This document shows, piece after piece, positions 17,674 through 27,517 of a stretch of 64,000 nt of DNA (positions are counted from its first letter, which is position 1; every line of letters starts with the position of its first letter). Origin of the DNA: Glaciecola sp965658765 (GTDB lineage: Bacteria > Pseudomonadota > Gammaproteobacteria > Enterobacterales > Alteromonadaceae). Location of the stretch: the NCBI GenBank assembly GCA_965658765.1, contig CBFHTO010000011.1:3882-67881 (forward strand), written 5' to 3'. The position numbers and the translations under genes were made by a program. The notes under the pieces were generated by a model. It was not told where the DNA came from and ran no database searches. It saw only the letters and a list, made by a program, of their open reading frames with translations.

Positions 17674-18588
17674 GTGTCCTCAATGCAAAATTACGATTTA
17701 AAAACCTTCCAAGGCTTGATCTTGGCACTGCAAGACTATTGGGCAAAACAAGGCTGTGTGATTATTCAACCTTTAGATATGGAAGTTGGCGCGGGTACAT
17801 TTCACCCAATGACATTTTTACGTTCACTGGGCCCTGAGCCAATGAATAGCGCTTATGTTCAACCTTGTCGTCGTCCTACTGATGGTCGTTACGGTGAAAA
17901 CCCTAACCGCCTTCAACATTATTATCAATTTCAGGTAATGCTAAAACCTTCTCCAGATAATTTTCAAGAGTTGTATTTAGGTTCACTCGAGGCACTTGGC
18001 TTTGATCCTTTAGTACATGATATTCGGTTTGTTGAGGACAACTGGGAATCGCCTACACTCGGTGCATGGGGTTTAGGATGGGAAATCTGGTTAAACGGAA
18101 TGGAAGTTACCCAATTTACTTATTTCCAACAAGTTGGAGGCATTGAGTGCAAGCCCGTTACAGGCGAAATAACCTATGGGCTTGAACGATTAGCCATGTA
18201 TATGCAAGAAGTCGACAGTATCTATGACTTGGTCTGGACAAAAGGTCCATTCGGAGACGTGACATATGGCGACGTCTTTTTACAAAACGAGAAAGAGCAA
18301 TCGGCCTACAACTTTGAGCACGCTGATGTAGATTTTATGTTCAGAAGTTTTGATGAACATGAGAAATCTTGCCAGGCCCTCATTGAAGCAAAGTTGCCCT
18401 TGCCTGCTTACGAACAAGTAATGAAGGCGTCTCACGTTTTTAATCTATTAGATGCACGACAGGCGATTTCTGTAACTGAAAGGCAAGGCTATATTTTACG
18501 AGTGCGTACACTAGCTAAAGCTTGCGCACAGATGTATTACAATACACGAGAAGACCTAGGCTTCCCATTATGTAAGGAAGCACAATGA
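17674..18588 (+). CDS. glyQ: Glycyl-tRNA synthetase alpha subunit
   Basis: A 304-residue class II synthetase subunit with the conserved block FQGLILALQDYWAKQGC near the N-terminus, PTDGRYGENPNRLQHYYQFQ and TYGLERLAMYMQ. It activates glycine with ATP as part of the alpha2-beta2 enzyme. The GTG at 17674 is well spaced from AAAGG; an ATG at 17683 is the alternative start. glyS overlaps the stop by 4 bases, so production of the two subunits is probably coupled. Confidence 0.97.
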   Translation: MSSMQNYDLKTFQGLILALQDYWAKQGCVIIQPLDMEVGAGTFHPMTFLRSLGPEPMNSAYVQPCRRPTDGRYGENPNRLQHYYQFQVMLKPSPDNFQELYLGSLEALGFDPLVHDIRFVEDNWESPTLGAWGLGWEIWLNGMEVTQFTYFQQVGGIECKPVTGEITYGLERLAMYMQEVDSIYDLVWTKGPFGDVTYGDVFLQNEKEQSAYNFEHADVDFMFRSFDEHEKSCQALIEAKLPLPAYEQVMKASHVFNLLDARQAISVTERQGYILRVRTLAKACAQMYYNTREDLGFPLCKEAQ

Positions 18589-20687
18589 GCAACAAGATGG
18601 ACACAAATACGCTATTAATTGAACTTGGTACCGAAGAATTACCTCCCAAGTCACTGAAGATACTGACTGAAAGTTTCTCTCAATTTTTCTCAACTGAAAT
18701 AAAAAAACTTGGCTTCAAATTTGATGAAGTACATTCCTTCGGTGCACCCCGCCGGTTGGGCGTAGCGCTAGTCAACTGTCAACGCAAACAAGCTGACCAA
18801 GAAGTCGAGAAGCGCGGTCCTTCAGTTAATGCCGCGTTTGACGAGAACGGTGAACCGACTAAAGCTGCATTGGGTTGGGCAAGAGGAAACGGGATTGATA
18901 TTAAAGACGCCCAAAGACTTAAAACCGACAAAGGTGAATGGCTATTGCATCGTGCAACCGAGCAAGGCAAAACATTAGATGAAGTACTGCAGACGGCCCT
19001 TCAAATTACATTGAAGCAATTACCTATCCCAAAAATGATGCGATGGGGTAATTCTAATAGCGAATTTATACGTCCTGTTCACACCGTTTGCGCAATGTTT
19101 GGTAAAGAAATTATTTCATCACTTAGCTTATTTGGTATCAGCGCGGGTAATGAAGTTTCAGGACATCGGTTTCACGGTAAAAAACGCATTGAACTAGCTC
19201 ACGCTGATGACTACGCAAAGGCATTAAAAGAAGAGTTTGTTTTAGTTGATTACCAGAGCAGAATGAACGCGATAGAAGAACAACTCAAAGCAAAAGCCAG
19301 TGACTTAGGCTTAATTCCCGACTACAGCCAAGAACTACTTGAAGAGATCTCTTCGCTCGTAGAATGGCCGATAGTACTTGAAGCCGAATTTGAAGAACGA
19401 TTTTTGTCCGTTCCTAAAGAAGCCCTGATTTATACCATGAAGGACGATCAAAAATACGTTCCCTTGCTTGACCAAAATGGACAACTGGCTCCCAAATTTT
19501 TGTTTGTCAGTAATATCGACAGCAAAGACCCATCACAGGTGATTGCAGGCAATGAAAAAGTAATTCGCCCACGCTTGTCTGACGCGATGTTTTTCTTTGA
19601 AACGGACAAAAAAACCAGCTTGGAAGACAAGTCAGAACGCTTAAATAGTATCCTATTCCAAAAAGAATTAGGCAGTGTGCAAGATAAGAGTCAGCGAGTG
19701 AAGGGATTAGCCAAAGCACTTGCAACTGAGCTCAATTACGATAGTGAGCTTGTTAATGATGTACAACGTGCCGCTACTCTGGCAAAAGCTGATCTCGTCT
19801 CAAATATGGTTATGGAGTTTCCAAGCGTACAGGGCATCATGGGCTATTACTACGCTCTACATGACGGCGAAACTGAAATGGTCGCTCAGGCAATTCAAGA
19901 ACAATATTTACCGCGCTATTCTGGCGATGAATTACCAAAAAGCAAAGTAGGCATGTTATTGTCAATGGCCGAGAAGCTCGACACCTTGGTTGGTATATTC
20001 GGTATAAACAAGCTCCCGAAAGGCGACAAAGATCCATTCGCATTGCGCCGCGCAGCGATCGGACTGATTCGGATTTTAGTCGACTATGACTTACCGCTGT
20101 CGATAAAATTTATTCTCAGCGCCAGTATTAAACAATATAAAGTAGATTTGAAAAATCAGGACGCTGCAATACAGCTAGAAGCGTTCTTACTTGACCGATT
20201 GAAGCCATATTATGCGGAGCAAGATATAGGTAGTGATGTGGTTAACGCCGTGTTGGCATCGTATCTTGGGCAGTCCCTGAGCGATATCAATTCTCGCGTA
20301 TTAGCGGTGAACGAATTTTCAAAATTAGAAGGTAACGCAGGCCTTGTTGCAGCGAACAAACGTGTATCTAACATTTTATCTAAAAATAAAATAGACGCTT
20401 CTGAAGTTCTAAGCATTAATCCAGAGCTTTTCGAGCTAGACGACGAAAAGGCACTTTACTCTGCGCTTGAATCGATTAGCGAAAATGCTGATAGTCTTAC
20501 TAATAATAAGCAATATACTGCTTTATTGCAGGAGCTTAGTACATTGAGGGATGTATTAGATGCCTTTTTTGATTCAGTAATGATCATGGCGGATGATGAG
20601 CAAATCAAACATAACCGGATTGCGCTGGTCAGCAAAGTACGCTCACTGTTTTTGTCTGTTGCGGATATATCGCTTCTCAATAATTGA
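18585..20687 (+). CDS. glyS: Glycyl-tRNA synthetase beta subunit
   Basis: A 700-residue protein beginning LLIELGTEELPPKSL, the signature of bacterial GlyS, with FGAPRRLGV, PKMMRWG and EKLDTLVGIFGINKLPKG further on. The beta subunit binds tRNA-Gly (HD-like and anticodon-binding parts) and completes the enzyme with GlyQ. The length is normal (E. coli 689). The start overlaps the glyQ stop (ATGA). Confidence 0.97.
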   Translation: MSNKMDTNTLLIELGTEELPPKSLKILTESFSQFFSTEIKKLGFKFDEVHSFGAPRRLGVALVNCQRKQADQEVEKRGPSVNAAFDENGEPTKAALGWARGNGIDIKDAQRLKTDKGEWLLHRATEQGKTLDEVLQTALQITLKQLPIPKMMRWGNSNSEFIRPVHTVCAMFGKEIISSLSLFGISAGNEVSGHRFHGKKRIELAHADDYAKALKEEFVLVDYQSRMNAIEEQLKAKASDLGLIPDYSQELLEEISSLVEWPIVLEAEFEERFLSVPKEALIYTMKDDQKYVPLLDQNGQLAPKFLFVSNIDSKDPSQVIAGNEKVIRPRLSDAMFFFETDKKTSLEDKSERLNSILFQKELGSVQDKSQRVKGLAKALATELNYDSELVNDVQRAATLAKADLVSNMVMEFPSVQGIMGYYYALHDGETEMVAQAIQEQYLPRYSGDELPKSKVGMLLSMAEKLDTLVGIFGINKLPKGDKDPFALRRAAIGLIRILVDYDLPLSIKFILSASIKQYKVDLKNQDAAIQLEAFLLDRLKPYYAEQDIGSDVVNAVLASYLGQSLSDINSRVLAVNEFSKLEGNAGLVAANKRVSNILSKNKIDASEVLSINPELFELDDEKALYSALESISENADSLTNNKQYTALLQELSTLRDVLDAFFDSVMIMADDEQIKHNRIALVSKVRSLFLSVADISLLNN

Positions 20688-20705
20688 ATAGAAGGACTTT
20701 AAGAT

Positions 20706-21170
20706 ATGGTAACGGTGAACGCTGCGGCAAGTCGTATCTTGATTTGCTTTTTCACCTGCGTATTTCTAATTTCTTGTACAAGCTCAAGAGATCAAAGCTA
20801 TATTATTGATACCAATAATAAAGATTTCTCGAGTATGTATTTGCGTGGCGTCTTTAATTGGTGGGAAGCAACAGACGATTTTCGCTTGCTTCCCATTGCC
20901 GATTCTGGTGATTATGGCCTTACTATGGAGCTAATTGCTGACGGGCAACCTTACGACTTTAAAGTTGCAGATGGGAAGTGGTCAGACTCGCTTAACTGTG
21001 GCGCGAAAAGCAAGGTCGAAACGATACGCGTTGGCGAGACGGTAGCTCTTTATTGCGGTCAAGATTCACTGAACTTACAATTTTCCCCCAAAATTACAGG
21101 TCGTTATGAGTTTCGACTTTCGTCAACTTGGAATGGCCCTCGTCTCTCTATACAACATAAACAAAAATGA
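20706..21170 (+). CDS. Lipoprotein with a small beta-sandwich-like domain
   Basis: A 154-residue protein with a signal peptide and lipobox LISC (Cys24), so probably anchored in a membrane. The mature part contains MYLRGVFNWWE, FRLLPIADSGDYGLTMEL and FKVADGKWSD. This resembles the N-terminal carbohydrate-binding-like domain before some bacterial GH13 and pullulanase enzymes, but nothing catalytic follows. AAGGA lies upstream of the ATG. The stop overlaps the start of the dipeptide epimerase, suggesting coupled translation. Its function is unknown to me. Confidence 0.65.
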   Translation: MVTVNAAASRILICFFTCVFLISCTSSRDQSYIIDTNNKDFSSMYLRGVFNWWEATDDFRLLPIADSGDYGLTMELIADGQPYDFKVADGKWSDSLNCGAKSKVETIRVGETVALYCGQDSLNLQFSPKITGRYEFRLSSTWNGPRLSIQHKQK

Positions 21171-22159
21171 AACTGAGCTGGACCTACGAAAAATTGCCGC
21201 TCGAGCGCACTTTTAAAATATCGCGCGGCAGTAAAAATCATGCTGATGTAGTTGTATTAGAAATACACGATGACGCTCAGGTCGGCTACTCAGAGGCAGT
21301 CCCATACGCACGATATGGTGAAAATTTTGAAACGGTTACAGCGGAACTTGAAGATATTTCTAGAAAAATTCAGGATTTTGCTAGCTTACAGGCAAGCGTT
21401 TGTTCACTTAAAAATGGCTCTACACGTAACTTATTAGATTGTGCGCTGTGGGATCTCCGCGCGAAAAGAGAGCGTCGGTCAGTACATGACATTCTTGGCT
21501 ATAAACCAAAATCGGTTCCTTGTGCCAGCACAATATCAGTAGATTCGCTAGGTCAAATGCGTCAACAAAGTCTTGAGCATTTTGATTACCCTTTGTTAAA
21601 AGTAAAACTGGATAAAGATGATGTCATCGATAAGATTGAAGCTATCCATTCTGCAAGCCCAAGATCTAAACTTATAGTTGACGCAAACGAAGCTTGGGAT
21701 TTTAAAACACTAGTAACTTGTATTCCCGCTTTGCACAAAATGAATGTTGCTCTGATCGAGCAGCCCTTGCCTGCGAGTGACGATTCTGCACTTTTAGGTC
21801 TAGACAGTCCAATACCAATTTGTGCTGACGAGTCCTGTCATCACACAAATGACATTGAAATTTTGCGCGCAAAGTATCAAGCTATCAATATTAAGTTAGA
21901 TAAGTCTGGTGGCCTTACTGAAGCCATCAAAATGGTTGCTAAAGCGGGATCTAGTAATTTATCAATAATGCTTGGTTGCATGGTAGGAAGCTCACTTGCG
22001 ATGGCCCCTCTTTTTACCTTGGCATCTCATGCCAATTTCATAGACTTAGACGGCCCAATCATCATAAAGGAAGATAGACCAAACGGTTTTGTATTTTCTA
22101 AAGGTTATATGCATCAACCAGAGCATTTTCTTTGGGGTATGGGCACTCACATTGAGTAA
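21167..22159 (+). CDS. Dipeptide epimerase, enolase superfamily
   Basis: A 330-residue protein of the mandelate racemase/muconate lactonizing group. The catalytic KxK is in LLKVKLDK (about residue 145), metal ligands are in VDANEAW, EQPLP and ADESC, and the second catalytic lysine lies in NIKLDKSGG. This pattern fits L-Ala-D/L-Glu epimerases (YcjG type), which recycle murein peptides; related members act on other dipeptides, so the exact substrate is open. The start overlaps the upstream lipoprotein gene. A long gene-free region follows. Confidence 0.85.
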   Translation: MKLSWTYEKLPLERTFKISRGSKNHADVVVLEIHDDAQVGYSEAVPYARYGENFETVTAELEDISRKIQDFASLQASVCSLKNGSTRNLLDCALWDLRAKRERRSVHDILGYKPKSVPCASTISVDSLGQMRQQSLEHFDYPLLKVKLDKDDVIDKIEAIHSASPRSKLIVDANEAWDFKTLVTCIPALHKMNVALIEQPLPASDDSALLGLDSPIPICADESCHHTNDIEILRAKYQAINIKLDKSGGLTEAIKMVAKAGSSNLSIMLGCMVGSSLAMAPLFTLASHANFIDLDGPIIIKEDRPNGFVFSKGYMHQPEHFLWGMGTHIE

Positions 22160-22845
22160 TGCAATCACTAGGCGTCACCAGCGTTATCATTGCTAATGAC
22201 GTCTAATGATATTTACTAAGCTGTTTATGTTACGGTGCTTCATTAACTCGTATATTAGAAATATTGCCAGAATAAACTCTTTGAAGAAGTTTGAGAATAG
22301 TACGCCAACATTAATTTAAGCTATTGTTTTTTAAGGTTATTAAAGCAATATTAGTTTTATGTGGTTTCTATAAACAAATATCCTTACAGAATAATCCATT
22401 AATAAATAATCAGTAGTGGTACCCCAGCCGATTTGTTCGCTACACATATAATTATCATCTCATTATTTATTTGTAGGTTGCCCGTTAATAAAAAAGATAA
22501 ATAGTTACATAACTAAAAGCTTAAAAGTCTCTATTTAATATCCAACACATAACGTACTTTTCCGAACTCATAGTCAGAGACTTTCCTTATTATTAGAAGT
22601 AATCTATTTAGTCGCTCATCACAATATAGCCAAACGCATGTCAAATGTGACATTAGTAAATTCCGTTTCGTAAAAATAAAAAAACCTCAGAATGCATGCT
22701 TACGCTCTGAGGGTTGTATATATAATTTAAATTGAGAAACTAGTTTACGTGTCTTTTACGCTATTTTAAACCTGACAAGATAGTTGTATGCCTATATAAG
22801 AAGGAACGCACCGAATCATCGGCACATTCAACTAGACATAAATAA
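22160..22845. other. Convergent gene-free region between epimerase and gyrB
   Basis: About 690 AT-rich bases with no frame worth reporting. A hairpin at 22169-22205 (TAGGCGTCA against TGACGTCTA, one G:T pair) follows the epimerase but lacks a clear T-run. The gyrB terminator lies at 22674-22713. Apart from these I see no structure. Confidence 0.5.
22674..22713 (-). terminator. Rho-independent terminator after gyrB
   Basis: Read on the minus strand: CCTCAGA, a 14-base loop, TCTGAGG and then a seven-T run extended by TTTTT. It lies about 130 bases past the gyrB stop and probably ends the dnaA-dnaN-recF-gyrB transcript. Confidence 0.75.
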
Positions 22846-25260
22846 TTAAACATCAAGGTTTTCTACATTTAATGCATTTGACTCTATGAATGCACGTCTT
22901 GGTTCTACTTGGTCGCCCATTAAAGTGGTAAACAATTGATCAGCACCAATCGCGTCTTCAATCGTTACCTGTAGCATTCTACGTGATTCTGGATCCATCG
23001 TAGTTTCCCATAACTGCTCCGGATTCATTTCACCTAGTCCTTTATAGCGCTGAATATATTGACCACGCTTCGCTTCAGACATTAACCACTCTAAGGCATC
23101 TTTAAACTCAGACACAGGCAGCGTTTTTTCACCCCGTTTGATGTATGCGCCCTCTTCCATTAGGCCATTAATCGTTTTGTTAAGTGTCGCGATCTTTGTG
23201 TATTCTGGTGATTCAATAAATTCTCTATTGATAGAATAGTCATAATCGATACCATGTTGTTTCATGGTGAGTACAAGTTCTTTTGTACCATCATCCATAT
23301 CAATGATACTGTGCGTAAAGCTCCTTGAATCGCCTTCACTCGCAGTTAGCTTGTCTACTAAACGCCCACCAATGAGATCGAGTTCTGCGTACTGCTTAAG
23401 AACTTCAACAGTGATCACTTCTGAATAAATAAGCTGCGTCAGTAGTGATTCAGGCATACGTCTATGCATTCTTGCAACCATCATCATGGTGCTTTGATAT
23501 AAGGTCACCATGTTCTCCAAAGCAAGGCCTGATATTGCGGGAGCATCATGACTTACATGTAGCGATGCTCCGTCAACAGCAATATTAGTAAGTAAATTTG
23601 TTAACGACTCGTCATCTTTCAAATATTGCTCTTGCTTACCTTTTTTAATTTTATATAAAGGTGGTTGAGCAATAAAGATGTGTCCCCGTTCAATCATTTC
23701 AGGCATTTGACGATAGAAAAAAGTTAACAAAAGCGTCCTTATGTGGCTACCATCAACATCAGCATCGGTCATAATAATAATGCTATGATATCTTAATTTA
23801 TCGGGATTATATTCATCACGACCGATCCCACAGCCAAGTGCGGTGATTAATGTAGCAACTTCTTGGGAAGACAACATCTTGTCAAATCTTGCCTTCTCAA
23901 CGTTCAGTATTTTACCTTTCAACGGAAGGATAGCTTGGTTTTTGCGGTTTCTTCCTTGCTTCGCTGAACCGCCCGCTGAGTCTCCTTCCACGATGTATAG
24001 CTCAGATAAAGCAGGATCCTTTTCTTGGCAGTCTGCTAGTTTCCCTGGTAAACCTGCAAGATCTAACGCGCCTTTGCGTCTTGTCATTTCACGTGCTTTT
24101 CGTGCTGCTTCTCGAGCGCGCGCAGCATCAATTATCTTGTTGACGATAGTCTTGGCATCCACAGGATGCTCTTGTAAAAACTCAGTTAGCTTCTCGCCCA
24201 TTGCAGTTTCCACAGCAGATTTGACTTCGGACGATACAAGTTTATCTTTCGTTTGAGATGAAAATTTTGGATCTGGTACTTTAACAGAAACAATAGCAGT
24301 AAGGCCTTCTCGTGCATCATCCCCACTTGCACTTGTTTTATGCTTTTTATTATAACCCTCATTTTCCATGTAATTGTTCAATGTACGAGTAAGTGCGCCT
24401 CTAAAACCAGCTAAATGTGTGCCACCATCTCGTTGTGGAATATTGTTTGTAAAACAAAATATATTTTCTTGGAAAGCATCATTCCATTGCATGGCAACTT
24501 CTACCGCAACACCGTCTTCACGTTCGTGAGTAAAATAGAATGCTTTTCCGTGCACTACATTTTTATTAATATTTAGATATTCGACAAATGCGCGGATTCC
24601 GCCTTCATAATGGAAGTTGTCTTTGCGACCGTCTCTCTCATCTTCTAATGTGATAGACACACCTGAGTTTAAGAAAGAAAGTTCTCTAATACGTTTTGCT
24701 AGAATGTCGTAATGAAACAGAACATTAGTAAATGTTTCTTCACTAGGCCAAAAACGAATTGTGGTGCCTGTCTTTTCGGTTTCACCCGTTTGAGTTAGTG
24801 GAGTTACAGGAACACCCATATCATATTCTTGCTCATGCTTCGTTCCGTTTCTACGAATGGTAAGCGCCAGTTTCTTAGATAGCGCATTTACAACCGAAAC
24901 GCCAACTCCATGCAAACCACCAGAAACTTTGTAGGAGTTATCATCGAACTTACCGCCAGCATGCAATACGGTCATGATAACCTCGGCTGCTGATACGCCC
25001 TCTTCTTCATGAATTTCCGTCGGAATACCTCGTCCATCATCACTGACAGAAACAGAATTATCAGAATGGATTTTGATCACTATTTCAGAACAGTGTCCAG
25101 CAAGCGCCTCATCAATTGAATTATCAACTACTTCAAACACCATGTGGTGAAGACCAGTGCCATCATCTGTATCTCCAATATACATGCCTGGTCTTTTCCG
25201 TACAGCATCTAAACCTTTAAGTACTTTGATACTTGACGAGTCATAATTTTGCTCTGACAT
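22846..25260 (-). CDS. gyrB: DNA gyrase subunit B
   Basis: An 804-residue type IIA topoisomerase subunit, the same length as E. coli GyrB. It has the GHKL ATPase region (EVVDNSIDEALAGHC, DDGRGIPTEIHEEEG, HAGGKFDDNSYKVSGGLHG), the TOPRIM motif EGDSAGGSAKQGRNRKNQ, the metal-binding DADVDGSHIRTL and the C-terminal QRYKGLGEMNPEQLWET. With GyrA it introduces negative supercoils. I start at ATG 25260 after GAGGAGTG; an upstream extension to 25353 runs into recF and is not family-like. It starts 2 bases after recF in the dnaA-dnaN-recF-gyrB cluster. Confidence 0.98.
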   Translation of the reverse strand: MSEQNYDSSSIKVLKGLDAVRKRPGMYIGDTDDGTGLHHMVFEVVDNSIDEALAGHCSEIVIKIHSDNSVSVSDDGRGIPTEIHEEEGVSAAEVIMTVLHAGGKFDDNSYKVSGGLHGVGVSVVNALSKKLALTIRRNGTKHEQEYDMGVPVTPLTQTGETEKTGTTIRFWPSEETFTNVLFHYDILAKRIRELSFLNSGVSITLEDERDGRKDNFHYEGGIRAFVEYLNINKNVVHGKAFYFTHEREDGVAVEVAMQWNDAFQENIFCFTNNIPQRDGGTHLAGFRGALTRTLNNYMENEGYNKKHKTSASGDDAREGLTAIVSVKVPDPKFSSQTKDKLVSSEVKSAVETAMGEKLTEFLQEHPVDAKTIVNKIIDAARAREAARKAREMTRRKGALDLAGLPGKLADCQEKDPALSELYIVEGDSAGGSAKQGRNRKNQAILPLKGKILNVEKARFDKMLSSQEVATLITALGCGIGRDEYNPDKLRYHSIIIMTDADVDGSHIRTLLLTFFYRQMPEMIERGHIFIAQPPLYKIKKGKQEQYLKDDESLTNLLTNIAVDGASLHVSHDAPAISGLALENMVTLYQSTMMMVARMHRRMPESLLTQLIYSEVITVEVLKQYAELDLIGGRLVDKLTASEGDSRSFTHSIIDMDDGTKELVLTMKQHGIDYDYSINREFIESPEYTKIATLNKTINGLMEEGAYIKRGEKTLPVSEFKDALEWLMSEAKRGQYIQRYKGLGEMNPEQLWETTMDPESRRMLQVTIEDAIGADQLFTTLMGDQVEPRRAFIESNALNVENLDV

Positions 25261-25262
25261 TT

Positions 25263-26357
25263 TCACTCCTCGTTCACTTGGTCGTGTTCCACGTGAAACA
25301 TTTTTTTGTTGTTGTAATGGTTTGCAAACTGCATTTGTTCTTGATGTATACAAGTTATGAAAACTTGTGCTTCATTTTGAACGAGTAAATCTACAAATTT
25401 CTTGCGGGATACTTCGTCCAATTCTGCAGCTAAATCATCTATTAAAAAAATACTTGGTTTACCTGAATACTGTTTTAATAAAATGACTTCCGATAACAAT
25501 AGTAAAGAAGTTAATACTCTTAACTGCCCACGTGATAGAAATTCTGCTGCGTTCCTATCGTCAATTAAAAATAATATATCGCCTTTATGAGGACCTCTAC
25601 CACTATTACCTCTGAACAAGTCCCGCTCTAAATTTTTAGAAAGGCTCTCAAACAAAGATAGTCCAGATTCCCAACCCTGATTATACCGCAAAGTAACATT
25701 AAACTCAGGATAAAATTGTTTGAATAAGGTTGATATATGCTCAGATAATCGTTCGACATGCGATACTCTGAGCTTGCTTATTTGCTCCCCTAAAGTTGAT
25801 AGAACTTGAAGCCAAACATCTTGTTCAAGAAAAGCTTCTTTTTGTGAATAATTAAATTGCTTCAACAAACTATTTCGCTGTTGTAAACAACTCACGTAAC
25901 GGGAGCTAAGTGATTGGAATGAATGTTCCACGTGAAACAACAGCCAATCAATGTAGCGTCTTCTACCAATAGGACTACCTAAAATTAAGTCACTACTTTG
26001 AGGGGTTAATATTTGGACCGGCAACAACCGCACTATGTCTGCAATTCGTTTAGTACGCTCGCCATCTATACTAAATAAAAAACCCTCGCGCTTTGAACGC
26101 GTTAATCCGATCTTTGTATTTTTCTTCTCTCGAGCGAATTCACAAAACGCAGCCAGCTGACTTTCACCTAACCTAATGCAGTTATCTGAATGCTTTGTTC
26201 TAAATGAACGACCAAATCCGAGAAGGTGAATTGCTTCTAGAAGTGAGGACTTGCCTGCACCATTATGACCGACTATAAAATTAAGACTGGGGCATGGAAA
26301 CAAATTAGCGGCTGAAAAATTTCTAAAGTTCTCCAGCCGTAATTCTTTGATGTGCAT
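25263..26357 (-). CDS. recF: DNA replication and repair protein RecF
   Basis: A 364-residue SMC-like ATPase with Walker A GHNGAGKSSLLEA (about residues 30-42), signature SRGQLRVLTSLLLLSE (about 280) and Walker B IFLIDDLAAELDE. RecF with RecO and RecR loads RecA at gaps. The gene contains two parS-type sites (25285-25300 and 25924-25939); as a result the protein carries FHVEH twice, once near residue 140 and once near its C-terminus. It lies 10 bases after dnaN and 2 before gyrB. Confidence 0.97.
   Translation of the reverse strand: MHIKELRLENFRNFSAANLFPCPSLNFIVGHNGAGKSSLLEAIHLLGFGRSFRTKHSDNCIRLGESQLAAFCEFAREKKNTKIGLTRSKREGFLFSIDGERTKRIADIVRLLPVQILTPQSSDLILGSPIGRRRYIDWLLFHVEHSFQSLSSRYVSCLQQRNSLLKQFNYSQKEAFLEQDVWLQVLSTLGEQISKLRVSHVERLSEHISTLFKQFYPEFNVTLRYNQGWESGLSLFESLSKNLERDLFRGNSGRGPHKGDILFLIDDRNAAEFLSRGQLRVLTSLLLLSEVILLKQYSGKPSIFLIDDLAAELDEVSRKKFVDLLVQNEAQVFITCIHQEQMQFANHYNNKKMFHVEHDQVNEE
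25285..25300. promoter_or_regulatory. parS centromere site 1 (in recF)
   Basis: The 16-mer TGTTCCACGTGAAACA matches the conserved bacterial parS consensus TGTTNCACGTGAAACA. ParB binds such sites and spreads, and ParA moves the complex. ParA and ParB are encoded about 14 kb away. It lies in the last codons of recF. Confidence 0.9.
25924..25939. promoter_or_regulatory. parS centromere site 2 (in recF)
   Basis: A second copy of TGTTCCACGTGAAACA, identical to site 1 and 639 bases from it, also inside recF. Two identical copies of a 16-mer at this distance are very unlikely by chance. Confidence 0.9.
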
Positions 26358-26367
26358 ATGAAGACAG

Positions 26368-27495
26368 TTATAACCTCATTGGCATGATGACATATTGCGA
26401 TGAATCGTCATCGATCATTTTGCCATCGACAACTTTAGCACCATGGACAAGTGCACTCGCGTTTGAGTCTGATAGTTTAAAAACAACGGCATCTGATTCA
26501 ATTGCGTTCAAAGCATCTATTAAATACGCAACATTAAAGCCAATCTCTAAACTTTCACCTTCATATTCGACGTCTAGAATCTCTTCGGCTTGCTCCTGCT
26601 CTGGGTTAGTTGCTGTAATCTTTAATTCACCAGATTCAAGATTTAAACGCACTCCTTTAAATTTTTCGTTTGTCAAAATCATTGCGCGCGAAAAAGCGCC
26701 CTTAATTACGTCCCGATAAACAACTAGATCTTTGTCAGTATTTTTTGGTACTACCCTATTATAATCCGGGAAACGCCCATCAACTAACTTACTGGTAAAA
26801 ATGAAAGCATTACTAAAAATTCGAATGTGATTAGCGCCAAGTTGCACTTTAACTTTGTTGTCTGAATCATCGATCAGTCTTGATATTTCTTGCACACCTT
26901 TGCGTGGAATAATTACCTGTTTGGGAGCCAAACTATCGTCGTCGTAATCAACTAAGGACATAGCAAGACGATGGCCATCTGTCGCAACTGAGCGAATTTG
27001 ATTTTCAGACGTTTCCAAACTCATTCCATTTAAATAGTAACGAACATCCTGCTGCGCCATAGAAAACTGAACAGATTCAATTAGTTGCTTCAAAGCATGT
27101 TGAGTGATTTCAAATTCGCTTTCACCATCCCACTCTTCTAAGTTAGGGTAATCAGCTGCACTTAGTGTGGATAATGAGTATCTAGACCGACCTGACTTCA
27201 ATAAGGCCTTATTCTCTTCTACTTGAAATACAATAGTACAATCTTCTGGGAGTCCCCTAACAATGTCTAAAAGCTTTTTTGCAGGTACGGTAATCTGACC
27301 ATCAGCACTTGAACCTGAGATCGCGACATTCGCGATTAACTCAACTTCTAAATCAGTCCCTGTCATCCACAGCGCACCTTGTTCAACTTTAATTAGCACA
27401 TTAGCCAATATCGGTAGGGTGTGTCTACGTTCAACGGCGCCCGCAACTAATTGTAAAGGATGTAAAAAACTCTCTCTACTAATGGTAAAATTCAT
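26368..27495 (-). CDS. dnaN: DNA polymerase III beta sliding clamp
   Basis: A 375-residue clamp subunit beginning MNFTISRESFLHPLQLV and ending YVIMPMRL, which is the DnaN C-terminus. It shows the usual three-fold domain pattern, including VERRHTLPILANVL and DGHRLAMS. The clamp tethers Pol III and other clamp-binding proteins to DNA. It is slightly longer than E. coli DnaN (366). It is encoded 22 bases after dnaA. Confidence 0.98.
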   Translation of the reverse strand: MNFTISRESFLHPLQLVAGAVERRHTLPILANVLIKVEQGALWMTGTDLEVELIANVAISGSSADGQITVPAKKLLDIVRGLPEDCTIVFQVEENKALLKSGRSRYSLSTLSAADYPNLEEWDGESEFEITQHALKQLIESVQFSMAQQDVRYYLNGMSLETSENQIRSVATDGHRLAMSLVDYDDDSLAPKQVIIPRKGVQEISRLIDDSDNKVKVQLGANHIRIFSNAFIFTSKLVDGRFPDYNRVVPKNTDKDLVVYRDVIKGAFSRAMILTNEKFKGVRLNLESGELKITATNPEQEQAEEILDVEYEGESLEIGFNVAYLIDALNAIESDAVVFKLSDSNASALVHGAKVVDGKMIDDDSSQYVIMPMRL

Positions 27496-27517
27496 GCGTT
27501 GTTCTCGTATTGTTATT

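Noticed and set aside
25261..25353. 31-residue upstream extension of gyrB
   Set aside because: It runs back through recF and a parS site; the internal ATG with GAGGAGTG gives exactly the family length of 804.
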